Positions 1-11,129 of a DNA stretch of 64,000 bases are shown here, one piece after another. This DNA is from Chamaelirium japonicum (lineage: Eukaryota > Streptophyta > Magnoliopsida > Liliales > Melanthiaceae): contig CANTAL010000144.1 of assembly GCA_947650365.1 (NCBI GenBank), forward strand, positions 253,001 through 317,000, in the 5' to 3' direction. Position 1 is the stretch's first letter. Each line of letters starts with the position of its first letter. Both the position numbers and the translations under genes were made by a program. The notes under the pieces are model-generated. The model made no database searches and was not told the origin of the DNA. It saw nothing but the letters and a program-made list of their open reading frames with translations.

Positions 1-109
1 TATGTCTTATTTTGTGATGTAATAAAACAACACGCTCGTTTGTATTGGGACCCTTTAATTCGATTAATCTGAATGCTATGATTGTCGTCTTTCTCTTGTC
101 GATCTTGCA

Positions 110-235
110 TCTTAAGTACACGTCGATGACGTGTCATTGAAAGTTGGCTCTCATGTTTTGATTACACGTCGACGACGCGCATAACTACACGTCGAAGACA
201 TGCGTAACTACACTTCGACGACGTGCGACCAAAAT
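110..235. repeat. Short imperfect repeats with core ACACGTCGA
   Basis: Four imperfect copies of a roughly 25-bp motif (core TACACGTCGA followed by a purine-rich base pair and GACG) lie between about 117 and 228. They belong to the non-coding 3' spacer of gypsy-1. No coding signal is seen here. Confidence 0.5.
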
Positions 236-268
236 CTGGTCCTTATATTAGCGGGGGGTGATATACCC

Positions 269-853
269 TACCTTGCTTGCGCTGGTCGATCGATCGTACC
301 CCCGAGGGATCTGTCGACCGATCCTCCCAGGTGTTCACCGGCCGGTCACGCCCTTCGCAGGGACCTGTCGACCGGTCGGCCACGTGGTAGAACTCGCTAG
401 GGGTGTTATGTACCACTTGGTTTAGGCTGGTTGATCGATCGTACCCCGATGGGGTTTGCCGACCGATCTTCCCAGGTGTTCACCGGCCGGTCATGCCCTT
501 CGCAGGACCTGTCGACCGGTTGGCCAAGTGGTAGAACTTGCTAGGAGTGTTATGTACCACTTGGTTTAGGTTGGTTGACCGGTCGTACCCCGACGGGGTC
601 TGCCGACCGATCTTCCCAGGTGTTCACCGGCCGGTCATGCCCTTCGTAGGGACCTGTCGACCGATCGGCCAAGTGGTAGAACTCGCTAGGAGTGTTATGT
701 ACCACTTGGTTTAGGTTGGTTGACCGATCGTATCCCGGCGGGGTCTGCCGACCGATCTTTCCAGGTGTTCACCAGCCGGTCACGCCCTTCACAGGGACCT
801 GTCGACCGGTCGGCCAAGTGGTAGAACGCACTAGGAGTGTTATGTACCACTTG
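269..853. repeat. 145-bp tandem repeat with internal hairpin, about four copies (gypsy-1 3' spacer)
   Basis: The landmark TATGTACCAC recurs at 407, 551, 696 and 841, a period of 144-145 bp. Each unit holds GACCGGTCG-type palindromic sequence and an inverted repeat CCAAGTGGTA / TACCACTTGG separated by about 21 bases; the first copy has one mismatch. The array lies directly downstream of gypsy-1 pol on the minus strand, the same place where gypsy-3 has its 78-bp hairpin array. Confidence 0.85.
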
Positions 854-964
854 GTTTAAATTGTGCTAGTTAACAGTTATACTCATGCACAACCACGTTT
901 AATGGGCAACCACATCTTTATTGAGTAGATCCGGAATTACAAAACGATTACAAGCATCTCCCAT

Positions 965-1659
965 TTATCTGCCCTGGTAGAACTTGCGCAGATTGGTGGC
1001 ATTCCATAGCCTTGCTAGTGCATCGCCGTCTTGAGTCTTAAGGCGGTAGGCTCCATTCTTTTCCATACCATCGATGATGTATGGTCCTTCCCAGTTAGCT
1101 CCCAGCTTGCCACTTCCCAGCTCCTTGGTATTGTCGAAGACCTTCCGCATGACCAGGTCCCCTTGTTTGAATACCCGTCTTCTAACTTTGCGGTCCTCTC
1201 TTGATGGCCTGATGATAATTGGCTAGGCGCGCTCTCGCTCTCTCCCTCTTCTCTTCCAGTAGGTCTAGGTCATCCAGCAGGAGTTCGTCGTTCCGCTCTG
1301 GGTCGGCAGCTACGACTGTTCGCTATGTTGGGACCAGGGTTTCTGTTGGCAGGACTGCTTCGGAGCCATAGGTAAGGCTGAACGGGGACTCTCCCGTCGG
1401 TCGCTTCGGCGTCGTCCGGTAGGCCCATAGAACTCCGGGTAAAACCGCTTCCCACAAACCCTTCTTCTGCTCCAGCTTCTTTTTCAGTATGTCCAGAATG
1501 GCGCGGTTCATCGACTCTGCTTGCCCGTTGCTCTGAGGGTACCGCGGTGTAGAGAAGAACATCTTGATGTTGTTACTGGCGCAGAACTTTTTGATTGACT
1601 CCGCGTCGAATTGTCGCTCGTTGTCTGCAACAAAAGCCCGCGGCAGTCCGAACCGACAG
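965..1659 (-). pseudogene. Gypsy-1 integrase, C-terminal half (after the solo-LTR insertion)
   Basis: This is the continuation of integrase after the solo LTR. When the LTR and one TSD copy are removed, the frame joins in phase with the part to the right (3800-4668). It shows the second catalytic Asp of the DDE core (ADNERQFD) and the Glu region (PRYPQSNGQAESMNR). Next comes the conserved stretch GVLWAYRTTPKRPTGESPFS, then the GPY-type C-terminal module (NWEGPYII) and the usual ending LRKFYQG. An in-frame stop follows LVPT near 1323, and a frameshift near 1200 separates the GPY module. The enzyme would have inserted element cDNA into chromosomes; this copy cannot be functional. Confidence 0.88.
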
Positions 1660-3794
1660 TGTTGGAAATTAATCCATGGTAGAGTCTCGCAGCAGAAGCG
1701 ATTTGGCGGTCGAAAGACCGTTCATGGTGCACGTTACACGATTTAAACTTTCATTGAAACTAATCTACATATGTGTGCATGTGTATGCACGAGAATCGAA
1801 AACCCCTAACGGCAATCTAGCGTAATGATTAACTAGCATGCATGCAAATCATAATGCTCGCTAGATCTACATGTTAGATTACACATACCTTTCGTACAGA
1901 TCTTTTAACCGCGGAGAATTGTCTTCTTTGTCGATGGAGACGGAAGATCGTTCGCGAAGATGCCGATGGTACGAATGGAGATGTTGCCTTCTTGTTTACC
2001 CGATCTCACACGATGCACGGAACGTCGCTCTCGGATCTCTGAGTGCCTCCGAAGAACGACCCCTCTCCTTCTTCAGAACTCTACGCGGGGAAGACGAAGT
2101 AGCAAGCGGGAAACGGGAGATCGATTAGGGAGAGAACTAGAGAGATGAGAGGGGAGGGGGGTTCAGTTTTTGCAACAATAGGGCCGGCCCCCTATAGCCC
2201 TTTATATAGGGCCGGCCTACCCCCTTGGATAAGGATCCAAGGGGATAAAGACCTCCCACAATTATCTCTCCATTATCTCCCTTTTATCTCTCCACGTATT
2301 TATCCGTTTTCCCACTTTTTAGTGCTCGATCTTAACCGATTCTTAGCCCTATCCCTATCTATATGGCCGGCCCTATAGATGAGGGATTCTTATCCCTACA
2401 TCATAGGGCCGGCCCTAGCAAGGTGTCCCACTACTAGGGTCGGCCAACAGTGAGGTCCGGCAGAGTGAGGTTTTTACCAAAACGCCCTGACGCCTCATTT
2501 TGACCATTTCTAGCGTGCGATACCTAGCGGCCACTTCTTAAGTGATCTTTACTAGTTACCTACTATTAACTGAGGCCACCGGAGGGTGCCTCTAGCAAAG
2601 TCAACTAGTCAACTCACAGCACATCTCGGTGCATCGCACCTATGCAGCGAAGTTCACTTATGGCTAGGGATTACTACGTGCGCCTCTGTACTAGTCTCGG
2701 GCATGACCCTTAGTACTCGCACGTAGTTATGCATCTACCGTGCTCTAGTGCCAAGCACACACGGAGCGTATTCTTCTTTCTTCCTCCTAGTGCTTATGGT
2801 GTTCCGAGGAGATGGTTCAAGAACCGTACATAATATTGATAAGGTGGAACCATCAGGGACCGGGGTTCATGGCTTCCAACTCAAGCTCGATCGACACACT
2901 GCCCGAGTGTACCATCGATCCTCTGAGCTCGAGTTAACCTGCGTAGTCACCCAGAGTGCGACGCAGGCTGCACTCCAATTCACCCAGACTTACTATGTTC
3001 TCCATCATACCCCTGTTCTCCGCTTAGTAGTGGTAAACTCGATGTCCCTCCACTTGATGCCATGATTCACTTCGAGCGGTGGAGACTACCATCAGACTCG
3101 AATGATCATATGACATGGTTCCTTCCAGGTTGACCTATACATCGTACCTCTGATTACCCCGTCGAGTAATCGAACCCGGTCAACAGTCAAACTGATGACC
3201 ACCAGGCCTGGGTTTGGTACAGTGTAAGTCACACCAAGGAACGCACCTCCCTTCAGGGGTGTGGATGGCCTGCAGGAGTGACACGCTAATGCAACACCAG
3301 CCGGGTAACCCAGTACACCGTGGTTTTGGATCACTGCATACGGATCCTCACACATTGGTGCGCCAAAGCACCACGCAACTGGTTAGTCCATCATACGTGG
3401 TTCCTCAGGGTTTAGGACCGTTTTACCCTAAGCAGAAACACGGCTTAGTATACCAGTGTCTGCTCACTGATCTGTACACCGTGTTAGTTACGTTCAGCCA
3501 CAGACACTGTGCCTGGTGATGACCATGGTGAAGACATCCCATGAACTGTCATCGCCAACAGCTTAACATGATGAGGCGACCAACCTGATCATAGCTGCGA
3601 ACTGATTTAGATTATATGGGACCAATCCACTCAGCCTTCAACTCAGTGGACTACCATATAACCATGGCTCTCTGTTCTTAAAAGAACACGTAACTATGTT
3701 ACGCACCTATATGCATCTCATATAATAATAACTATCAATCTTTATTAGACCAAAACATAAAGTTTTACAAGCTTAGAACACATCAATCCTAACA
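1660..3794 (-). mobile_element. Solo LTR (2135 bp) of the long-LTR copia family, inserted in gypsy-1 integrase
   Basis: The segment starts TGTTGG and ends CTAACA on the plus strand, so on the minus strand it reads TGTTAG...CCAACA, the ends of the copia LTRs at 11912-14239 and 19634-21961. It is flanked by perfect 5-bp target duplications GACAG (1655-1659 and 3795-3799). A promoter-like TATATAAAGGG lies on the minus strand near 2200, next to GGCCGGCC blocks shared with the other copies. No internal region is present, so this is a solo LTR left by LTR-LTR recombination. Confidence 0.93.
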
Positions 3795-3799
3795 GACAG

Positions 3800-4668
3800 A
3801 TGATGATGCTCCACAGGAACTTTCCTACTTGAACTTCTCCAATTTTCAGCAGTGGAATTGCCTCCACCCACTTGGTGAAGTAGTCAGTGGCGACGAGGAG
3901 GAACTTCCTTCGGTTGGGCGACATCGGGAAGGGACCCAAAATATCCAATCCCCACTGTTGGAAGGGCCAAGGGCTGGATATCGGGTGTAGCTCTTCTGCC
4001 GGCTGATGTATGGAGGGTGCATGCTTTTGACATTGCAAGCACCTCTTCACATACCCTCCCGCATCTACTTCCATGGTGGGCCAGTAGTAGCCCTGAAGCT
4101 TTATCTTCCGCGCCAGGGCTCTTCCTCCGGAATGATTCCCGCATCCCCCTTCATGTATCTCCCTCATGATTTCTGCTGCTTGTTCCTTCGTGAGGCACTT
4201 GAGGTACGGTCCACCAAACGAGCGCTTGTACAGCTCGTCGTCGATGAGGGTGTATCTTGGAGCGTGCGCTTTGGTTCTTCGGGCTTCATCGACGTCCTCC
4301 GGTAGTATCCCATCAAGTAGGTACTTCTTCATGTTGGCCACCCAATCAGCTCCGGCCGCAATAGTATGGGCCGCCTCTATGGCTTGTGTCCTTCTCGTCA
4401 GGCAACTATCTTCTGTGGGGCCGACTGTTCGAGGGTCAGTTTGCACCTCGATGAAGACCCTTTTCTCTCTGTCTTCTCCGAGTACCGATGCTAGATTAGC
4501 AAGGGCATCCGCCTGCTTGTTTTCCGCTCTAGGGAACTGGTGGAAGCTTATGTCTTCGAACTTGGCGACCAACTCCCGGGCTAGCTTCAGGTAAGCTTGC
4601 ATTCTTACGTTGTGGGCTTCGTATCTACCGGTAATCTGATTGATTACCAGCTGGGAGTCACCGTAGAC
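3800..4668 (-). pseudogene. Gypsy-1 end of RNase H and N-terminal half of integrase
   Basis: The frame continues from the RT/RNase H part after a single TAG at 4669-4671, and carries the end of RNase H (FPRAENKQADALANLAS). It then carries the H2C2 zinc-binding domain of integrase (H-EGGCGNH ... CLQCQKHA, with YYWPTM between) and the first catalytic Asp (WGLDILGPFP). The frame is cut at FLWSII by the solo LTR at 3794. The motifs leave no doubt about identity; the LTR insertion and stop leave no doubt that it is dead. Confidence 0.9.
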
Positions 4669-6201
4669 CTACAAGCTGGTCACCCCCAACGCTGTTGCCA
4701 TCTCTAGCCCTGTCAGTATCGCCTCGTACTTAGCTTCGTTGTTCGTCGTCGAGAAAAGTAGCCGCACTGACTTTTCGAGCTTCGTGTGGTCGGGGGTTAT
4801 TAGGACTACCCCTATACCACTCCCGATTGCGCATGACGAGCCGTCCACGAACAATCTCCAGCCTTCTTTTCCGTCCTCCTGTCTTGCTGTCGCACCGACT
4901 CCCACGGGTCGATCGGCAGCCACCGACATGTCTTCTAACGTCTCTGATACCGGTGCAGTGTCTTCCGCCGGGAAATCACTGAGGAAGTCTGCAAGTGCTT
5001 GGCCCTTGATTACTTTCCGAGGTACGTACTGAGGGTCAAACTCTTGCAGTTCTGCAGCCCACTTGCTCAGCCGACCTGCCCGAGTAGAGTTATCCAGTAC
5101 TTCCTTTAGGGGGTGCTCGGTGATGACCTCGATGGGGTGAGCGACGAAGTACGGGCGAAGTCTCCTTGACACGTACACTAGAGCTAGGGCCACTTGCTCG
5201 ATCCGCGCATACCTTGTTTCCGCTGATGTCATGATGCGGCTGACGTAGTAGACAAGCCTCTCCGTTCCTTCACATTCACATATCAGCACAGCGCTGATTG
5301 CTGCCTCCGATACCGAAAGATACACCCCCAACGTTGCACCTGGCTGGGGGGCTGTCAAGATAGGGGGTCGGCCAAGATACATCTTCAGCTCTTGAAACGC
5401 TTCTTCACAGCGTTGGTCCCAATCGAAAGGTGCAAGCTTGCTCAGCCTTTCGAACAGGGCCCGACACCGGTCTGAGGACTTGGATATGAAGCGGTTGAGG
5501 GCGTTGATCCGTCCGGTCAGCTTCTGGACTTTCTTTCGTGACTTGAGCGACGGTATCTCCTCCAAAGCTCGGATCTGCTCCGGGTTGGCCTCGATCCCCC
5601 GTCGGGTGACCAAGTAACCCAGAATTTTTCCCGACGTCACGCCGAAGGCGCACTTGGCCGGGTTCAACTTCATGCTATACCTCCGTAGGGTTACAAAGGT
5701 TTCCTCCAGGTCTTGCATATGCGCCTCCTCCGCCTGGCTCTTCACAAGAAAGTCGTCGACGTAGACCTCCACGTTCCTTTCGATTTGGTCGACGAACATC
5801 TTGTTCACCAGCCTTTGGCACGTCGCTCCCGCGTTCTTCAGCCCGAATAGCATCATCTTGTAGCAGAAGAGCCCTCGACCCTTGAAGAAGGTCGTGTGCT
5901 CCTGGTCCTCCGGATTCATGGGGATCTGGTGATAGCCCGAGTACCCGTCCATGAACGAGAGCCTCTCGTGTCCCGCCGTGGAATCCACTAAGGTATCGAT
6001 GCGTGGTAGTGGGTAGCTATCCTTCGGGCATGCCTGGTTGAGGTTTGTGAAGTCGATACAGACCCGTATGGCCCCGGACTTCTTAGGGACGGCGACCACA
6101 TTAGCAATCCACTTCGGGTACCGAGCCTCTCTGATGATGCCCGCTCGTAGCAGCTTCTCTACCTCCATGTTGACAACTACTGCTTTTTTCGGCGCTAGCA
6201 A
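4669..6201 (-). pseudogene. Gypsy-1 reverse transcriptase and RNase H
   Basis: A 510-residue open stretch. It contains RT motifs in order: AGIIREARYPKWIANVV, KKSGAIRVCIDF, the catalytic LSFMDGYSGYHQIPM block, MLFGLKNAGATCQRLVNKMF and the active-site YVDD (VEVYVDDFLVKS). RNase H follows with the Asp of LFVDGSSCAIGSG and the Glu of NNEAKYEAI. It would have copied the element RNA into DNA in cytoplasmic particles. A one-base frameshift near 6200 separates it from the protease part, and a TAG at 4669 separates it from integrase, so it is a pseudogene although long and recognisable. Confidence 0.92.
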
Positions 6202-7481
6202 CCGGGCTTCTGGCGTACAGGTGCAGCTCCTTCTCGAATGTTGAGATGGTGACAGGCTACCTCGGGGTGGATGCCTGGCATGTCTTCAACTGACCATGCG
6301 AACACATCCATGTTTGTCTTGAGAAATACCGTCATAGCTTCGGCATGATGCTTCGGTAGCTGTGACCCGAGAAAAGTTATCCTCGGGTGACCCGCTTCTC
6401 CTAAGTCCACTGGCAGAATTGGCTCGACGACGGGTGACTCCTCCCACTCCGTGTTCGGGCTCTTCGACTCGTCCGGTTCTTTAGATTCAACCGGCCGGTC
6501 GGTCTTCTGAGGGTGCGTCATCCTGTTCAGCTCTTTACCTTCAACTGGCAGGTCAGTCTCTATCGGGTCGCTCAGACCAGTTAGCTCTTTAAGTTCAGCT
6601 AGCTGACCGGCCTTCTTCAAGCACCTCGACGCAGCCAGTTCTTTACTTTCAACTGACTGGTCGGTCTTCGGCAGGTCCCCCGACACTGTCAGTTTTTTAC
6701 GTTCAGTTGACAGGTCGGTCTTCAGCAGGTCCCCCGACACTGTCAGTTCTTTAAGTTCAACTGACAGGTCGGTCTTCTCAGATGCTTGGCCTCCTCGCGC
6801 TCCTACGCTTGATAGAGCATGGTGCTGGAGCGTTGGAGCTTCTTGACCCCGCTTCGTAGTCCAGAGGTTGAGGATACCCATCTCAGCTCCGCCTTTACCG
6901 GGTTCTCCTCCCTCGATTTGGCACGTTGTCTTCAGATGGATGGCGCTTAGCTCACACTTGGCTGCCGAGGACTGGTCACCTCGAATGCTCATCATGCCCT
7001 TGTTAGTCCAAAACTTTACTACTTGGTGGGCTGACAAGGGGACCGCATCCAAGTGGTGGAGCCACGGCCTTCCCAGGATGATGTTGTACGCCGAGTGGGC
7101 TTCAATCATAATGAACCGGGTAAGATTGGTGAGATGCCCTGTTGTGATCGGGAGGGTGATCTCACCAACCACCCTTGCAGCCTCTCCCGTGAAGCCCGTT
7201 ATCGTCGACGATGACTCAGTCATCTGCCCATGATCTAGCTGCATGGCGTCGAAGGCGCTGAAGAAGAGCAAATCTACCGAACTTCCGGCGTCGACCAAAA
7301 TTCTCTTCACCAGGCAATTGGCTATCTGCAGCCGTATGACCAGGGGATGGTTGTGAGGCCTCTCTATTCCGACCATATCAGCCGTCGAAAACTGTACTGC
7401 AGCTTCCACTATTGGCTCGGGACGGATGACATGGTCGAGCACCACATAGTGGACTTGCCTTGCTTGTTCAATACGCTGCAC
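6195..7481 (-). pseudogene. Gypsy-1 aspartic protease, linker and start of RT
   Basis: A 428-residue open stretch in the same frame as gag. The retroviral-type protease motif is clear: ILVDAGSSVDLLFF near 7290 (DAG in place of DTG/DSG), followed by GEITLPI and the ILGRPWLH block. Then comes a linker with at least four imperfect repeats of about 21 residues (core TDLSVE-KELTVSGD). The RT entry block VFAWSVEDMPGIHPEVACHH follows. The first ATG is only the first Met of an open frame; the natural protein was probably one long gag-pol polyprotein. The linker repeats are a family-specific oddity. Confidence 0.85.
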
Positions 7482-7629
7482 CTGTCGGTCGACGGCATTT
7501 GATAACGGTACAGGGCCATGGTACCCGTAGACTGCATCTACCTCTCAGAGCTGGAGTCTTTCTAGCGGAGGACCCAGTAAACACGGTGCCATCGCTCCTC
7601 GCTGGACTTCCCCTACAGCCTTGGTCTCC

Positions 7630-9413
7630 TTACGTTAAGGGATGTCAATGAAGCAGCCAAGGTGGCCGACCTCAATGAGATCCTCAATATGATGCTTGAG
7701 CGCCCGACACTGCAGGGTAGTGTGGCCTTGGCCCTGGTGGTACTCGCAGTACCTTGATGCATCTCTGGCTCCCCTCTCTCCGGGTTCAAGCGGTTACGCC
7801 CACTTGAAGTACGGTTTGCCCTTGATAGCTTCCAGGATCTGGTCTATGGGGGCGTTCAGTACTGTGAACTCCCTGTTCCACTGTGGCCTCACTGGCCTGT
7901 CTTGCCTCTGCCGCTTCGCGTCGTGCCGCGTCGCCTCCCCCTGCTGCTTGTTGACGTTCTTCACGGCAGCTGGCTTGGCGTAGCCCTGGTGCGGGACCCT
8001 GGTTTCCACCGCCTTCCTCTTGCGGTCCGCGTCTTCAATCTTGATGTACTTCTCGACACGCCGTGATAGCTCGTCAATCGTCTCCGGGGTTCGCTTGATG
8101 AGCGATGCATTGACAAGCTGGGTAGGCTGAATGGCGTTCTTGAAGGCCGCGATCACCATGCGATCCTGCCCGTCTACGTCCGCCAAGCTCAGGTATTCGG
8201 ACCTGAATCTATGGTAGAATTGTCTGCGCGTCTCCTTCTGGGTCATACTCATTCCAAAGAGTGACTCCAGAGTCTTCAGCTCCCGGTGATTGCATCGGTA
8301 CTGGTCGATGAACCGCGTGCTCAGCTCCGAGAATAAGGAGATGGATGAGGGCCTGAGCTTGTGAAATCACTCAAGGGGTGTTCCCGACAAGCTGTTGGCA
8401 AAGGTCCGGCAGAGAATATGATCATCCTCGTGGGGGACCAGAGCTTCCCGGAAAGCCAGTACGTGCTCCACCGGGTCTTTCGATCCGTCAAACTTGGGAA
8501 GGCGTGGAGGATTCCATCCCTGAGGGAATGGCTCTCGGAGTAGCTTCTCGACAAGCGGCGACCGTGCGGCTCCTCGAATGGCGACTTCCTCCAGCCAATC
8601 GGGAGCTCGAACCCCCGGTCGGTCTCGCTGGATCTCTTCTCGATCCCCGAGTCGCTCTGACGCATGTACCCGAATGCACTCATATACGCTCCTCCGATCA
8701 GCAGTGTGGGCCGGTTGCCGACTGGCCGGTGTCATCCGAGTGTGATGACTATCACTTGGTTGACGATGATGTTCGTCTTCTCGCTTTGGGCGGTGAGCTT
8801 GTGCCGATCCCGTCTTCGAGTGATGCTTGGAGGCGGGCGGCTGTCGGGGGTGCGCCCCGAGCCGGGACCAGACGTCCGAGCGTGCCGACGCCGCTCGAGC
8901 GTGTTTGTTTCTTTCCGCAGGCTCAGGGCTACTCGAGTCCCGCCCGTCGGGATTCGCACTTTGGACCTCCACCGAGCGATTAACCCTGACCTCTACCCGA
9001 GGCACTGGTTGCGGCTGCATTTGCACTGGTGAGGCAGGTTGAGTAGGAAGGCTCTGTCCCACTTGGGCCAACATGCCCTGGTTGAGTAGACCACCCGTCG
9101 GTGCGGCCCGCACGAAGTCGCGCAACTCCTCGTAGTTACGTTGCATTGTTTGGAGTTGGGCGGTAAGAGCTTGCTGGATCATCATCATAGTGGCCAAGAA
9201 AGCTTCCGATAGACCCCCTGTTAGAGGAGCCAGGGTTGCTACCGGAGCTTGACTGGACTCTCCGACCCCCAGTACAGGATTCACCAACGGGACTACGCGC
9301 TCCGTGTCCATTGGTGGTTGAACAAGACGCCCGACATCATTGGCATCTCCGAGTGGTGCAGCTTCGGATGGGAGCTGCGACGTCGAGCGGGTGCGATACG
9401 GTCCATCGGCCAT
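7630..9413 (-). pseudogene. Gypsy-1 gag (two in-frame stops)
   Basis: One frame runs from the ATG at 9413, about 105 bases after the primer-binding site, to the zinc knuckle near 7700. It has an alanine/proline-rich N-terminal part, then the retrotransposon capsid domain (FPQGWNPPRLPKFDGSKDPVEH ..., with CRTFANSLSGTPLE then FHKL). A modified zinc knuckle follows, C-x2-H-x4-H-x4-C (CEYHQGQGHTTLQC). Two stops interrupt the frame: TGA at 8367-8369, where the family has Trp, and TAA just after KWA near 7794. Gag forms the virus-like particle and packages RNA. Confidence 0.87.
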
Positions 9414-9519
9414 CGTTCTTCAACCGTGTGGTCGTGGATTGCTGGTTGCAGGTAGCCTCGGACTGGTCGATACCCATGGGTCAACAGTCGAAAGCTCTAG
9501 TAGGAAGTCTCGAAGACGA

Positions 9520-9537
9520 TCCCACAGACGGCGCCAA
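9520..9537 (-). promoter_or_regulatory. Gypsy-1 primer-binding site
   Basis: On the minus strand TTGGCGCCGTCTGTGGGA begins three bases after the LTR end. The same 18-mer follows the gypsy-3 5' LTR at 50582, so it is the conserved primer-binding site of this group. The first nine bases after the initial T (TGGCGCCGT) match the complement of a plant tRNA-Asp 3' end, from memory; the full primer tRNA is not certain. Confidence 0.8.
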
Positions 9538-9540
9538 GAT

Positions 9541-10664
9541 TGTGGGGGGTTCTAAATCGAATCGGGCGGTTCGGGTGGCCAGCACAATCCAACAGACCAA
9601 AGAGAAGAGAGAAGACGGTGTTTACGTGGAAAAACCCCTTCGCAACGTCGAAGGGGAAAAAACCACGGGTGGGGCGAGAATGCACTAAAACTATTCTTTC
9701 GGTTACAATCTCTCACCTTAAACCCAATTACAAACCCCGAGGTCCGATCTCCCAAACTACCGACCTCTACAATTTCACTCAGACTACTGACCGACGCAGA
9801 CAACGTCTGCAGACAGAATCTGGCTACCGGTCGCTGTCGACAGTATCTGGCTACCGATCGCTGCCGACAGTATCTGGCTACCGACCGACCTCCGTAGACA
9901 GCCTCTGACTATTGTCAGACCGATCTCCACAGCTCCACGAATTCCGGGACGAAACGGGCAGCGTCTCCTCAAGAATTCTTCCTCATCTCCGCTGAAGGGG
10001 TAGGTCCTCTTTTATAGTGGCAGGGTGACGGTTACGACGCTCCGCGAAAAACGGATGGGTGACGTGTCTCCGCAATGAGCTCAACCGCCGCTGTAGTGAG
10101 GACGTGGCACGCGGTTGACACCTGGTCACCTTGGGCCGGAAATCTCAGAGCGTAGTCAGCACTCCAAGATCTCCGGGTTCGACTTCTGTTACATACCTCG
10201 GCTCATTGCACGTCCTACCGAAAGAAAGAGGGGGGGGGGGCTGTTGCATGGCCGACCCCCCCCCCCCTTGCTGTCTGATGACATGCCGACCGAAGCAATG
10301 GGGGGGGGGCTGCTGCCCCCCTCTGGTGACATGCCGACCGAAGTAAGGGGGGGGGCTGCTGGCCCCCTCTGGTGACATGCCGACCGAAACAATGGGGGGG
10401 GGGGGGGGGGGGCTGTTGCCCCCCTCTGGTGACCGGCCGACCGAACCTAAGAAGAGAGGGGGGGGGCTGTTGTCCCCCCCCCCTTTTGATGACTGGCCGA
10501 CCGAACCCAAGAAGAGGGGGGGGGGCTGTTGTCCCCCCCCCCCTTTTTGATGACCGGCCGACCGAGCCCAAGGAGAGGGGGGGGCTGCTGCTCCTCTCTG
10601 ACGACATGCCGACTCCTCCCCTTCTTTGCCACTTATTGCGCGGCCCACCTGAAGGGTACACACA
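9541..10664 (-). mobile_element. Gypsy-1 5' LTR (1124 bp)
   Basis: On the minus strand the LTR begins TGTGTGTACC (10664) and ends CCCCCCACA (9541), the same ends as the solo LTR at 40496-41690. A TATA box TATAAAA is at 10016-10010, with GAGGACCTACCCCTTCAGC downstream, also shared with the solo copy. The U3 part (about 10225-10600) is an array of G-tract/C-tract units, listed separately. Confidence 0.9.
10225..10600. repeat. Array of G-tract / C-tract hairpin units in the LTR U3
   Basis: Six to seven units of roughly 48-65 bp. Each has GACATGCCGACCGAA or GGCCGACCGAAC, then 8-20 G, then CTGTTG or CTGCTG, then 5-10 C. The G and C runs face each other across a 6-base loop, so each unit could fold as a hairpin, and the G runs could form quadruplexes. 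Tract lengths may be affected by assembly. Confidence 0.85.
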
Positions 10665-10689
10665 CTTAGCTTAGTGCCTTTGTATGCTG

Positions 10690-10990
10690 GCTGATCTAGG
10701 CGAAATGCCATTTCAATCAAGCCAATGTTGAAGTATGTAGCTTTATACCGTTACATGTTAGTTGGCCGTGTCGCAACACGAACCGAACTAACTGTGGCGA
10801 GGCACGAAACATGTGTTCTTACGAAACACAGAGTATGCACGATGCCAGTGATTCGGAGTACTTAGGCACAACGCCGTTTCAATCGAGCCTACGTCTGGAC
10901 ATGTAGCTTTATACCATTGTAGGTTAATAATCCACAAAGTATTGATTGAAGAAAATTTGAGCATATTCGGGTAGCAAACAAGTGCCGATA
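10690..10990. repeat. 166-bp imperfect tandem repeat (gypsy-2 3' spacer)
   Basis: TAGGCGAAATGCCATTTCAA at 10697 recurs in altered form (TAGGCACAACGCCGTTTCAA) at 10863, and TAGCTTTATACC recurs about 166 bp apart. Two copies are visible. The place corresponds to the post-pol tandem repeats of gypsy-1 and gypsy-3. Confidence 0.65.
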
Positions 10991-11129
10991 ATTTCATTAA
11001 TAACTTGATACAGATTACACAAACGATAGTCGTTTTTCAAACGAGCAACATTTCGAGATAATCATGCAGCCTTCCGTGTTAATCAGTTGATCAGATATTT
11101 TTCTTCCAATACTCTGTTGGCTCATTGAG

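Larger units (their letters stand above)
1..10664 (-). mobile_element. Gypsy-1: partial Tat-type Ty3/gypsy retrotransposon, 3' end outside the window
   Basis: Reading the minus strand from the right there is a 5' LTR (10664-9541), a primer-binding site, gag, protease, RT, RNase H and integrase, then a non-coding spacer with tandem repeats that runs off position 1. The 3' LTR is therefore outside the window. The order protease-RT-RNase H-integrase defines Ty3/gypsy, and the long post-pol spacer is typical of the Tat group. The 5 bases after the LTR on the right (CTTAG, 10665-10669) would be one target duplication; its partner is not visible. The copy is dead: gag has two in-frame stops, pol has several stops and frameshifts, and a solo LTR is inserted in integrase. 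It lies inside the older gypsy-2. Confidence 0.88.

Noticed and set aside
300..850. CRISPR-like array because of regular repeats
   Set aside because: Units are 145 bp with no separate spacers, and the context is a plant retrotransposon.
1..860. A 3' LTR of gypsy-1 at the left edge
   Set aside because: No similarity to the 5' LTR at 9541-10664 (no TGTGTGTACC start, TATA or CCCCCACA end); it is the post-pol spacer.
10115..10720. Pro/Gly-rich frames near the gypsy-1 LTR
   Set aside because: Same reason: simple-sequence array in the LTR.
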